10,728 nt of DNA, taken from assembly GCA_905236255.1 (NCBI GenBank), contig CAJOPK010000087.1, positions 1-10,728 of the forward strand. The letters run 5' to 3'. Positions 1 to 6,050 of this stretch are shown here, in pieces. This DNA comes from an uncultured Selenomonadaceae bacterium. GTDB taxonomy: Bacteria; Bacillota; Negativicutes; Selenomonadales; Selenomonadaceae. The notes under the pieces are model-generated. The model made no database searches. It saw only the letters and a program-made list of their open reading frames with translations, and was not told the origin of the DNA. The translations under genes were made by a program, and so were the position numbers. Each line of letters opens with the position of its first letter. Position 1 is the first letter of the stretch.

Positions 1-1
1 G

Positions 2-43
2 GTGCCTTATATCTCCCGATTGAAATCGGGAGTTTTACGGCGT
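2..43. repeat. Palindrome 1 of a three-hairpin intergenic cluster; possible terminator
   Basis: A perfect 8-bp stem (CTCCCGAT at 13-20, ATCGGGAG at 25-32) closes a TGAA tetraloop. Outside it lies a 6-by-6 internal loop, then a weaker outer stem in which 2-6 pairs with 39-43, including two G-T wobbles. A run of four T follows the inner stem on the plus strand, so it could end a rightward transcript from a gene left of the window. The inner 20 bases differ from those of the palindrome at 92-111 at only two positions, so the two are probably copies of one unit. Confidence 0.6.
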
Positions 44-79
44 ATTTTAAATAAAAATTTTGCAGCCAATTATAATTTT

Positions 80-123
80 GCGTCAATTCCCCTCCCGATT
101 CAAATCGGAAGATTCCTTGACGC
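80..123. repeat. Palindrome 2 of the intergenic cluster
   Basis: The outer arms GCGTCAA (80-86) and TTGACGC (117-123) pair perfectly over 7 bp. A symmetric 5-by-5 internal loop follows (87-91 against 112-116), then an inner stem, 92-99 with 104-111, with one C/A mismatch and a TCAA tetraloop. The inner stem is nearly identical to that of palindrome 1. There is no clear T-tract, so this is less likely to be a simple terminator than a repeat unit or a structured nucleic acid element. Confidence 0.6.
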
Positions 124-125
124 TG

Positions 126-192
126 TTTAACAAAAAAGCGATTCATCCCACCACTTATGGAAGTGGGGGATTTCTCGCCAATTTTTGTTAAA
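126..192 (-). terminator. Long imperfect palindrome, likely terminator of the M16C gene; possible IS200/IS605-type end remnant
   Basis: From outside inward: TTTAACAAAAA (126-136) pairs with TTTTTGTTAAA (182-192) over 11 bp. GCGA (138-141) pairs with TCGC (175-178). A symmetric TTC/TTC internal loop follows. ATCCC (145-149) pairs with GGGAT (167-171), A150 is bulged, and CCACTT (151-156) pairs with AAGTGG (161-166) around an ATGG loop. On the minus strand, six T follow the GC-containing stem, 20 bases beyond the M16C stop codon, which suits intrinsic termination. The complexity exceeds what a terminator needs, and the hairpin resembles the subterminal hairpins of IS200/IS605-type elements. No transposase gene accompanies it. 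Confidence 0.6.
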
Positions 193-211
193 TCGTGTTG
201 GAAGTTGGCCG

Positions 212-3133
212 TCAAACAGCGGATTTAACAGTTCCGAAAAGTTCTTTGTTGTCCTTTATGGTCTGTTCGTTGCCGAAAACGCAAAGATTGTTTTCCTTCA
301 TGCAGTCATCGACAAGTTTTGAAAGGTTGCGAATGTCTTTTTGCCGGGTACTCAAAATTTGATCTCTGGTCTTTTGTCTGTCGTCGTAATTTATTCCGCG
401 CAGGAAATACCCGATTGCAATTTGACCCTTTATCGAAGGCGTAACGGGTTTGTCAACTTTGCTGATTGTGCCGATTATGTATTTGTCCATTTCGCGATCC
501 GATACGTCGAAATTTTTCAGGAAGTCGCCGGTTTTGTCAAAAATATCGACCGTCTTTTTCAAATTCGGATCCCGGTAAGAGCCGAAAAACAAACTTCCGT
601 CCCGGTCGAAATTGGTAAATGCGCCGTAAGCTCCGCCGCGAACGCGAATTTCCGTCCAGAAATATTCGTAACGCATAATCGTTTCCAAAACCTGCAACGC
701 GCCGGTGTATTCATATCCGTGACGGACAAAATTGCCGCCCTTCCCGACGTATTGAACGCGGCTTTGAGAGTAAAGACCTTCATTTTCATTTTTGAGCGGA
801 TAATCGTAATTTGCCGGTTTAAATTGTTCCAAAGGCAAAGACTTCAGAAGTTTTGAAAGATGAGGAACGAATTTTTTGTAAAGTTCGTCCGTCGCCGTGA
901 CCCCCACAATCAAGCCGTTTCTGTTCAAAAGGCGAATCATTACGTCTTGCAAATCCTCAACGAGTTTGTCGAATTTTGCATCAAAATCTTTGAGCAGGTC
1001 TTTCAAAAATTCATTGAACCCCAAACTTCCGGAATCATTGTACGCGCCGGCAATATTTTGATAAGCCGAAATCCGGGAGGCTATGACGGACGGAGCCATA
1101 TCTTGAAGGTTAAGTTCAATTCCGATTTGAGTTTGTTCGACAATTTCGCGAACGCGCTTTTGGTTTGTGAAAATCGTTTCGGTGAAAATTTCGCTCAAAA
1201 TTTCGCTCAGTTCCGGAAGTTTCGACTCCAAAGCCTTTACATAAACTCTGAAAATGGGATTGAAAGAATCCGGCTCGCCTTTTTTGGTTTCCGCCTTGAG
1301 AAGTCCGCAGAAACCGCCGATATGGAGATTTCTCAAAATTTCAAGTTCTTCATAAGTGTGCTTTTTGGTGTCAACGCTTGCCAAAAGACAATTCAGCAGA
1401 TGAATGTGGAAAATTTTGTCCTGCGGAACTTTTCCCGCATCAAACATAAATGTCAAATAAATTATCCCTTGCGTATCAATGCAGCTGTGCAAAATTCTTG
1501 TTGCATCAATATCCCGGAATTTCAGCGGCAAAGTTTCCGGCTCTTTGCGAATATCCGAAAGTTTCAAAATAGGAATCGTTTCGAGAGCTTCCGGCGTTTC
1601 CGGACTTTGCTGACGAATTTTTAAATTTTTCGTATCTTCGATAACTTTTGAAATTTCTTCCGGCGACATTCCGGATTTGATTTCGGCAAGTTTTTTAACC
1701 TGCGCATCCTCTTTCTCTTTGCCGACGGTTTTACTCGGAGCAAGGGTGACGAAAAGTTTGTGGGTATTTTGCAGGAATTGTTCGCGAATAAGATTTTCAA
1801 AATAATTTTCTTTCAAGCCGGCTTTGACTGCGGCAAAATCTTCTTCATAGCGGAGCGGAACCGTGGGATCTCCGCCGTAAATCCAATTTCTCAAACTGCG
1901 GAGTCCGTAAATCAATCCTTTCGGCGCAAAACCGAAATCCGCCTCGCGAACTCTGAACTCAATCAAACTTATCGACGCTTCAAGCAAAATTTTGTCGATG
2001 CCGTTTTCGACAAGTTTTTCAAGTTCGGAAATAACAAGATTGTAAAATTTTTCGCCGCGATCTTTTTCCGATCCGGTCAAAGTCACCGTGAAAAGCGGCT
2101 GTATCAAATCTTCCTCAAGCCCGGAATCGACATCTTTGCCCAAGCCGGAATCAATTATCGCCTTTCTCACCGGAGCGGCGGAACTTATGAAAAGCGCATG
2201 ATTCAAAATTTCCAATCCCAGCAAGGTCTTTGAGTCGAGGACATCGCCGGTCAAAATGTTGAGAGAGTGGAAAGTTTTTCCTTCTTCCGGTTCTTCTTCA
2301 CCTATCGGGTAAAAATCCGCAATCCTTTTCATTTCGGAAAATTTTTTCTGCGCGGAAATTTCGGAATCCGGAGAAATTTTTTCAAAGTCCGAAAGATATT
2401 CCCGATCAAGATATTCAAGCTGCTCCTCAATATCGACATCACCGTACAAATAAATGTAAGAATTTGAAGGGTGATAATATTTCGCGTGAAAATCCGAAAA
2501 ATCTTTTTGCGTCAAATTCGGAATCGCCTCCGGATCTCCGCCGCTTTCAAAAGAATAACAGTTATCCGGAAAAATTTCGTGCAGTGACTTGCTGCCCAAA
2601 ATATCATCGGGCGAGGACAGCGCGCCTTTCATTTCGTTGTAAACAACGCCGCTGTATTTCAAAGGATCTTCCGGATTTTCAATTTCATAATGCCAGCCTT
2701 CCTGCATCAAAATTTCCGGAGTATTTCGCATAGCCGGATAAAAAACCGCATCAAGATAAACGTCCTGCAAATTTCTGAAATCCTTTGCATTTCTGCTTGC
2801 GACCGGGTAAACGGTCTTATCGGGATAAGTCATCGCATTCAAAAAAGTATTGAGTGAACCCTTGACCAATTCGACAAACGGCTCTTTCAAGGGATATTTT
2901 CGTGAACCGCAAAGTGTTGAATGTTCGACGATATGAGCAACGCCGGTATCGTCTTTGGGCGGCGTGCGGAAGGCAATATAGAAAACTTTGTTGTCATCGT
3001 CGGCGGCAAGATAAAAAAGTTTCGCGCCGGTTTTAATGTGTTCAAATTCGTAAGTGTCGGCGGTCAACTCCGGAACATTGTCAATTTTCGTCAGGCGGAA
3101 TCCGTGAAGTTCATCGTTGAGTTTAATATTCAA
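212..3133 (-). CDS. M16C family zinc metallopeptidase, presequence-protease (PreP/Cym1) type
   Basis: A 973-residue protein whose length and layout match the single-chain M16C proteases, which degrade short unstructured peptides inside a closed two-half chamber. The inverted zinc motif HIVEH lies at residues 67-71 (ligands His67 and His71, catalytic base Glu70), and the distal ligand is Glu167 in VVYNEMKGA. A charged linker at about 470-530 contains the family's QSPETPEALETIPIL segment (509-523) and joins the two halves. The C-terminal half carries RGGAYG (832-837), the conserved substrate-binding Arg/Tyr motif. No signal peptide or membrane segment is visible, so it is probably cytosolic. 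The start is a TTG at 3131-3133, supported by AAGGAG at 3142-3147 with an 8-base spacer. It is monocistronic leftward and ends at the palindrome at 126-192. The family call is firm; the physiological substrates are unknown. Confidence 0.93.
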   Translation of the reverse strand: MNIKLNDELHGFRLTKIDNVPELTADTYEFEHIKTGAKLFYLAADDDNKVFYIAFRTPPKDDTGVAHIVEHSTLCGSRKYPLKEPFVELVKGSLNTFLNAMTYPDKTVYPVASRNAKDFRNLQDVYLDAVFYPAMRNTPEILMQEGWHYEIENPEDPLKYSGVVYNEMKGALSSPDDILGSKSLHEIFPDNCYSFESGGDPEAIPNLTQKDFSDFHAKYYHPSNSYIYLYGDVDIEEQLEYLDREYLSDFEKISPDSEISAQKKFSEMKRIADFYPIGEEEPEEGKTFHSLNILTGDVLDSKTLLGLEILNHALFISSAAPVRKAIIDSGLGKDVDSGLEEDLIQPLFTVTLTGSEKDRGEKFYNLVISELEKLVENGIDKILLEASISLIEFRVREADFGFAPKGLIYGLRSLRNWIYGGDPTVPLRYEEDFAAVKAGLKENYFENLIREQFLQNTHKLFVTLAPSKTVGKEKEDAQVKKLAEIKSGMSPEEISKVIEDTKNLKIRQQSPETPEALETIPILKLSDIRKEPETLPLKFRDIDATRILHSCIDTQGIIYLTFMFDAGKVPQDKIFHIHLLNCLLASVDTKKHTYEELEILRNLHIGGFCGLLKAETKKGEPDSFNPIFRVYVKALESKLPELSEILSEIFTETIFTNQKRVREIVEQTQIGIELNLQDMAPSVIASRISAYQNIAGAYNDSGSLGFNEFLKDLLKDFDAKFDKLVEDLQDVMIRLLNRNGLIVGVTATDELYKKFVPHLSKLLKSLPLEQFKPANYDYPLKNENEGLYSQSRVQYVGKGGNFVRHGYEYTGALQVLETIMRYEYFWTEIRVRGGAYGAFTNFDRDGSLFFGSYRDPNLKKTVDIFDKTGDFLKNFDVSDREMDKYIIGTISKVDKPVTPSIKGQIAIGYFLRGINYDDRQKTRDQILSTRQKDIRNLSKLVDDCMKENNLCVFGNEQTIKDNKELFGTVKSAV

Positions 3134-3277
3134 AAAAATCTCTCCTTAAAAAATTATCGAAATCGGTTACTTGTTTTTTCTTTCAACATTTCAATTCCCC
3201 TGCAAAAAAAATCGTCAAAAACATTTTTCAAATTTCATTTCCGGAACATTATTTTTCATTTGATTTTCACTTTTTAC

Positions 3278-3306
3278 TTGACGCAAAACTTTTTCGGCAA
3301 TATAAT
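3278..3306 (+). promoter_or_regulatory. Sigma70-type promoter of the FlhB-like gene
   Basis: TTGACG at 3278-3283, a 17-base spacer and a perfect TATAAT at 3301-3306 give a near-consensus housekeeping promoter. Transcription would start near 3313, leaving a leader of about 42 bases before the ATG at 3355. It is the best promoter in the window, which suggests strong or tightly repressed expression of a small gene. Confidence 0.85.
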
Positions 3307-3315
3307 ACGGGCGGC

Positions 3316-3335
3316 AGGATTGGAAAGGATTGGAA
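3316..3335 (+). repeat. Perfect tandem 10-bp repeat in the leader of the FlhB-like gene
   Basis: AGGATTGGAA occurs twice head to tail (3316-3325 and 3326-3335), and a related GGATTGAAA follows at 3347-3355, overlapping the start codon. The repeats begin a few bases after the predicted transcription start, a usual place for a repressor operator or a translational regulator. The repeats are seen directly; an operator role is inferred. Confidence 0.45.
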
Positions 3336-3354
3336 ATTTTGAGGGCGGATTGAA

Positions 3355-3699
3355 ATGGCGGATCGACGGAAAGACATAATGCCGGAACCGGAAACGGATC
3401 CGAATGCGGAACAAAAAGCCGTTGCGCTGAAGTATGATGCCGAGCGCGATGTTGCACCGCGAGTAATTGCGAAAGGTCGCGGTCATGTTGCCGAACATAT
3501 TTTGGCGACCGCGCAAAAAAATACAATCCCGGTCTATCAGAACAAAACTTTGGTAAATATGTTGATGGCACTTGAGATAGACAGAGAAATTCCGCCGGAA
3601 CTTTACAAAGCCATTGCGGAAGTTATGGCTTATGTCTACAAAATGGACAAATCGAAAGAAAAATCGAAAAATGCAAGAAATTTGGCAAGTATGTTATAA
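3355..3699 (+). CDS. Standalone FlhB C-terminal-domain-like protein (FlhX/YlqH type)
   Basis: A 114-residue protein matching the cytoplasmic domain of the flagellar export switch protein FlhB (EscU/YscU family). Residues 22-97 carry the family pattern: AVALKYD (22-28), APRVIAKG (34-41), the IPVYQNKTLV segment (58-67) and IPPELYKAIAEVMAYVY (79-95). The membrane portion of FlhB is absent. Where FlhB has the autocleaving NPTH before AVALKYD, this protein has NAEQ (17-20), so the nucleophilic Asn is kept but Pro, Thr and His are lost, and self-cleavage is not expected. The C-terminus (about 98-108) is Lys-rich. A GAGG at 3341-3344 lies 10 bases before the ATG. It has its own promoter and terminator, and no flagellar genes are in view. 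In other bacteria such proteins can partly replace the FlhB cytoplasmic domain; the role here is unproven. Confidence 0.88.
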   Translation: MADRRKDIMPEPETDPNAEQKAVALKYDAERDVAPRVIAKGRGHVAEHILATAQKNTIPVYQNKTLVNMLMALEIDREIPPELYKAIAEVMAYVYKMDKSKEKSKNARNLASML

Positions 3700-3703
3700 A
3701 AAA

Positions 3704-3737
3704 GCGGCTTAACGGAGAAAATCCGGAGCCGCTTTTT
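3704..3737. terminator. Bidirectional intrinsic terminator between the FlhB-like gene and ribD
   Basis: GCGGCT (3704-3709) pairs with AGCCGC (3727-3732), with an inner CGGA/TCCG stem (3713-3716, 3722-3725) and a GAAAA loop. An A-run precedes it and five T follow it on the plus strand; on the minus strand the same A-run reads as a T-tract. It begins 5 bases after the FlhB-like stop codon and abuts the ribD stop at 3738-3740, so it can end both convergent transcripts. Confidence 0.9.
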
Positions 3738-4823
3738 CTATTCGACGTATCCCGTTATCAAAATATCCGAGCCGAGATTTTCCGAAGTCAAATTTTTTAA
3801 TCGAACGGCATCGGATAATTTTGCAAAACCTTCACCGTCAACACCGGTAACCGCATCTTTTCCGCCGATTATTTTTGGAGCAATAAATGCATGAACTTTA
3901 TCGACAAGATTTTCTTTGAACAGAGAAAAATGTAAAGTCCCGCCGCCTTCGACAAGGATTGAAGTAATTTCGCGTTTTGCAAGTTCCCTCATCAAAAATT
4001 TTAAATCGACTTTGCCGCCTTCGCCGGAAAAAATAATTTCCGCGCCGGTATTTTTTAATTTCGCAATATTTTCTGCGGGAGCGTCCGGAGTAACCGCAAA
4101 AATATCCTTCGCCGCGCCGTCCGTCAAAATCTTTGAATTTTGCGGAGTTTTGGCGAAACCGTCAACAATAATTCTGGTCGGATTTTTTCCCGGCGTTTCA
4201 AGTCTTGTCGTCAAAGAAGGATTGTCATTTAAAACCGTACCGATACCGACCATGATTGCATCGTTAATATCGCGCAGACGGTGAGTAAATTTTAAAGATT
4301 CCGGCGAACTTATCCCGAAAGATTCTCCGGAAGTCGTCGCAATTTTCCCGTCAAGCGAACAGGCAAATTTTGAAGTGACGAAAGGCAACCCGGTCACAAT
4401 ATACTTGAAAAAAACTTCGTTTAATTTTTTTGCGTTCTCTTCCAAAATCCCTACTTCGACTTCAATTCCGGCATCCCGCAAAATTTTTATTCCGCGCCCG
4501 GCAACTTTCGGATTGGGATCCGTTACGGCAACAACCGCCCGTTTGATTCCGGCTTTTACGAGCGCATTTGCGCAGGGCGGAGTCCTTCCGAAATGTGAAC
4601 AGGGCTCCAAAGTGACGTAAATCGTTGAATTTCGGGCAAGCTCTCCGGCTTGGTTGAGTGCATGAATTTCGGCGTGAGGAGTGCCGGCTTTCCGGTGCCA
4701 ACCTTCGGCAACAATCCGCCCGTCTTTCACAATTACCGCACCGACCAAAGGATTCGGGGAAGTCCTGCCTCGTGCATTTTCGGCAATTCTCAAAGCCTCC
4801 CGCATAAAAATTTCATCTTCCAA
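3738..4823 (-). CDS. ribD: Bifunctional riboflavin deaminase/reductase RibD
   Basis: RibD performs two successive steps of riboflavin synthesis: deamination of the pyrimidine formed by GTP cyclohydrolase II, then NADPH-dependent reduction of its ribosyl chain. Numbering from the TTG at 4821-4823 (361 residues), the deaminase domain carries HAE (His50, Glu52) and zinc cysteines Cys75 and Cys84 in PCSHFGRTPPC. The reductase domain from about residue 148 carries KFACSLDGKIAT, the VGIGTVLNDNPSLTTR segment (192-207) and EGGGTLHFSL (292-301). The reading frame is open upstream to a TTG at 4889, but the predicted promoter lies inside that extension, so a later start is required. The TTG gives the LEDEIFM opening typical of the family and has GGTGAT just upstream; a GTG at 4830-4832 is the alternative. 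No ribE, ribAB or ribH is adjacent, and the short leader has no room for an FMN riboswitch. Confidence 0.93.
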   Translation of the reverse strand: MEDEIFMREALRIAENARGRTSPNPLVGAVIVKDGRIVAEGWHRKAGTPHAEIHALNQAGELARNSTIYVTLEPCSHFGRTPPCANALVKAGIKRAVVAVTDPNPKVAGRGIKILRDAGIEVEVGILEENAKKLNEVFFKYIVTGLPFVTSKFACSLDGKIATTSGESFGISSPESLKFTHRLRDINDAIMVGIGTVLNDNPSLTTRLETPGKNPTRIIVDGFAKTPQNSKILTDGAAKDIFAVTPDAPAENIAKLKNTGAEIIFSGEGGKVDLKFLMRELAKREITSILVEGGGTLHFSLFKENLVDKVHAFIAPKIIGGKDAVTGVDGEGFAKLSDAVRLKNLTSENLGSDILITGYVE

Positions 4824-4854
4824 AAAAATCACCCGGTCCGAAAAAATTTTTCCG

Positions 4855-4883
4855 ATTATAGCACAATTCGCCGCACCGGACAA
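4855..4883 (-). promoter_or_regulatory. Extended -10 promoter of ribD
   Basis: Read on the minus strand: TTGTCC (4883-4878), a 17-base spacer, then TGC immediately before a perfect TATAAT (4860-4855), which makes an extended -10 element. Transcription would start near 4848, about 25 bases before the chosen TTG start. Its -35 overlaps the -35 of the opposing cobD promoter. Confidence 0.75.
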
Positions 4884-4905
4884 AATCAAAAATTTGTGGT
4901 AAATT
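4877..4905 (+). promoter_or_regulatory. Candidate promoter of the cobD-like gene
   Basis: CGGACA (4877-4882), a 17-base spacer and TAAATT (4900-4905), preceded by TGG to give an extended -10. Each hexamer matches the consensus at four of six positions, so this is weaker than the ribD promoter. The predicted start near 4912 leaves a leader of about 35 bases, too short for a cobalamin riboswitch. Confidence 0.45.
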
Positions 4906-4946
4906 TTTTCGCAACGGAATTAATTTTTTTGGGGAAGTGTCGGTAA

Positions 4947-5999
4947 ATGGAAAAATATATACACGGCGGAAGGGTTTACGATTCAACCGGGAAGGCGGAA
5001 AATTTTCTTGATTTCAGTGCAAATATAAATCCTCTCGGTATGCCTGCGGTTGTCCGGGAAACGATTTTAAAAAATATCGACGGTATCGTAAATTATCCCG
5101 ATGCCGATGCCGGAGAACTTACCGCCGCAATTTTTCGCAAATATGACATTCGGCGGGAAAATCTGATTTTGCTGAACGGAGCCGCCGAATTTTTTTATCT
5201 GTATCTTAATACAATTCGTCCGAAAAAAGTTTTGATTCCGGAGCCGGCTTTTTCCGAATATGAACGGGCGGCAAATGCCGCAGGTTGTGAAGTGAAATTT
5301 TTCTTTACCCGACCGGAAGAAAATTTTCGACTTGACGTTGATGAAATTATCCGGTGCGTAAAATCCGAAAATATCGACTGCGTTATTGTCGGTCGTCCCA
5401 ATAATCCGACCGGTGCGATAATTTCTCCGAACGACGTGAAAAAAATCGGCGAGGTTACAAAAATTTTGATTGACGAATCTTTTGTTGATTTTATCGAAAA
5501 AAATTCCGTGCGAAATTTGATTTCGGAAAATATTTCGGTCGTTCAATCTTTGACGAAAATTTTTGCAATTCCCGGCTTGCGCTTGGGATTTGCCGCCGCC
5601 GAAAAAAAACTTGCCGAAAAATTAAATTTCGGCAAAGATGTTTGGAATGTAAATTTTTTGTCCCAAAAAGCCGGAGTTGCCGCGCTTGACGACGAAAAAT
5701 TTTTGAAGGAAACCCGTGCTCGAATTAAATCGGAAAGAAAAATTTTTGTCGAACGTCTGAAAAAAATTCCCGGAGTGAAATATTTTGACGCGCCGGCAAA
5801 TTTTATTTTGCTGAAATTTGATTCGATTGAAATTGCCGAAAAAATTCTTGACGAAATGCGCCGGAAAAAAATTCTTTTGAGAAATTGCGCCAATTTCCCG
5901 GGACTTGACGGAAGTTATCTGCGTTCCGCAATTCGTCTGAATGAAGAAAACAAAATCCTGCTTGACCGGCTTGAGAAAATTTTAAAGACAAAAAACTAA
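4947..5999 (+). CDS. cobD: CobD-like PLP enzyme, threonine-phosphate decarboxylase
   Basis: A 350-residue fold-type I PLP enzyme. CobD decarboxylates L-threonine O-3-phosphate to the (R)-1-amino-2-propanol phosphate used in the cobalamin nucleotide loop. The N-terminus IHGGRVYD with DFSANINPLG (22-31) is the hallmark that separates CobD from histidinol-phosphate aminotransferase. Other motifs are SEYE (103-106), RPNNPTG (150-156, with Asn153), DES (176-178, Asp176 facing the pyridine nitrogen), SLTK with the PLP lysine Lys204, PGLRLGF (209-215) and the carboxylate-binding Arg330 near the C-terminus. GGGGAAG at 4931-4937 sits 9 bases before the ATG. No other cobalamin gene lies in the window, so it may serve a pathway encoded elsewhere. 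HisC is the main alternative but is less likely given the N-terminus. Confidence 0.82.
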   Translation: MEKYIHGGRVYDSTGKAENFLDFSANINPLGMPAVVRETILKNIDGIVNYPDADAGELTAAIFRKYDIRRENLILLNGAAEFFYLYLNTIRPKKVLIPEPAFSEYERAANAAGCEVKFFFTRPEENFRLDVDEIIRCVKSENIDCVIVGRPNNPTGAIISPNDVKKIGEVTKILIDESFVDFIEKNSVRNLISENISVVQSLTKIFAIPGLRLGFAAAEKKLAEKLNFGKDVWNVNFLSQKAGVAALDDEKFLKETRARIKSERKIFVERLKKIPGVKYFDAPANFILLKFDSIEIAEKILDEMRRKKILLRNCANFPGLDGSYLRSAIRLNEENKILLDRLEKILKTKN

Positions 6000-6013
6000 A
6001 AATGATTTATAAT
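5985..6013 (+). promoter_or_regulatory. Candidate promoter of the U32 gene, overlapping the cobD-like 3' end
   Basis: AAGACA (5985-5990), a 17-base spacer and a perfect TATAAT (6008-6013). The -35 lies inside the last codons of the upstream gene. Transcription would start near 6020 with a leader of about 30 bases. No terminator separates the two genes, so read-through from the cobD-like gene is also possible. Confidence 0.55.
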
Positions 6014-6050
6014 TTCTTACAAGATTTTTATCAAAAAGGAGATTTCCGGA

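Noticed and set aside
2..123. Palindromes 1 and 2 as a CRISPR array
   Set aside because: Only two similar units occur, the copies are imperfect, their outer arms differ, and no cas gene is present.
860..1624. 254-codon open frame antisense to the M16C gene (with others at 341-856, 1760-2233 and 2921-3379)
   Set aside because: The opposite strand encodes a protein with a complete zinc motif and family-wide conservation. The antisense frames have no recognisable domain and arise from codon bias.
3148..3277. Promoter for the M16C gene on the minus strand
   Set aside because: A TTGACG is present on the minus strand near 3210-3215, but no -10 at suitable spacing matches more than three positions, so I do not call one.
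4906..4946. Cobalamin riboswitch before the cobD-like gene
   Set aside because: The predicted leader is about 35 bases, far shorter than a B12 aptamer, and shows no stem beyond the ribosome binding site region.
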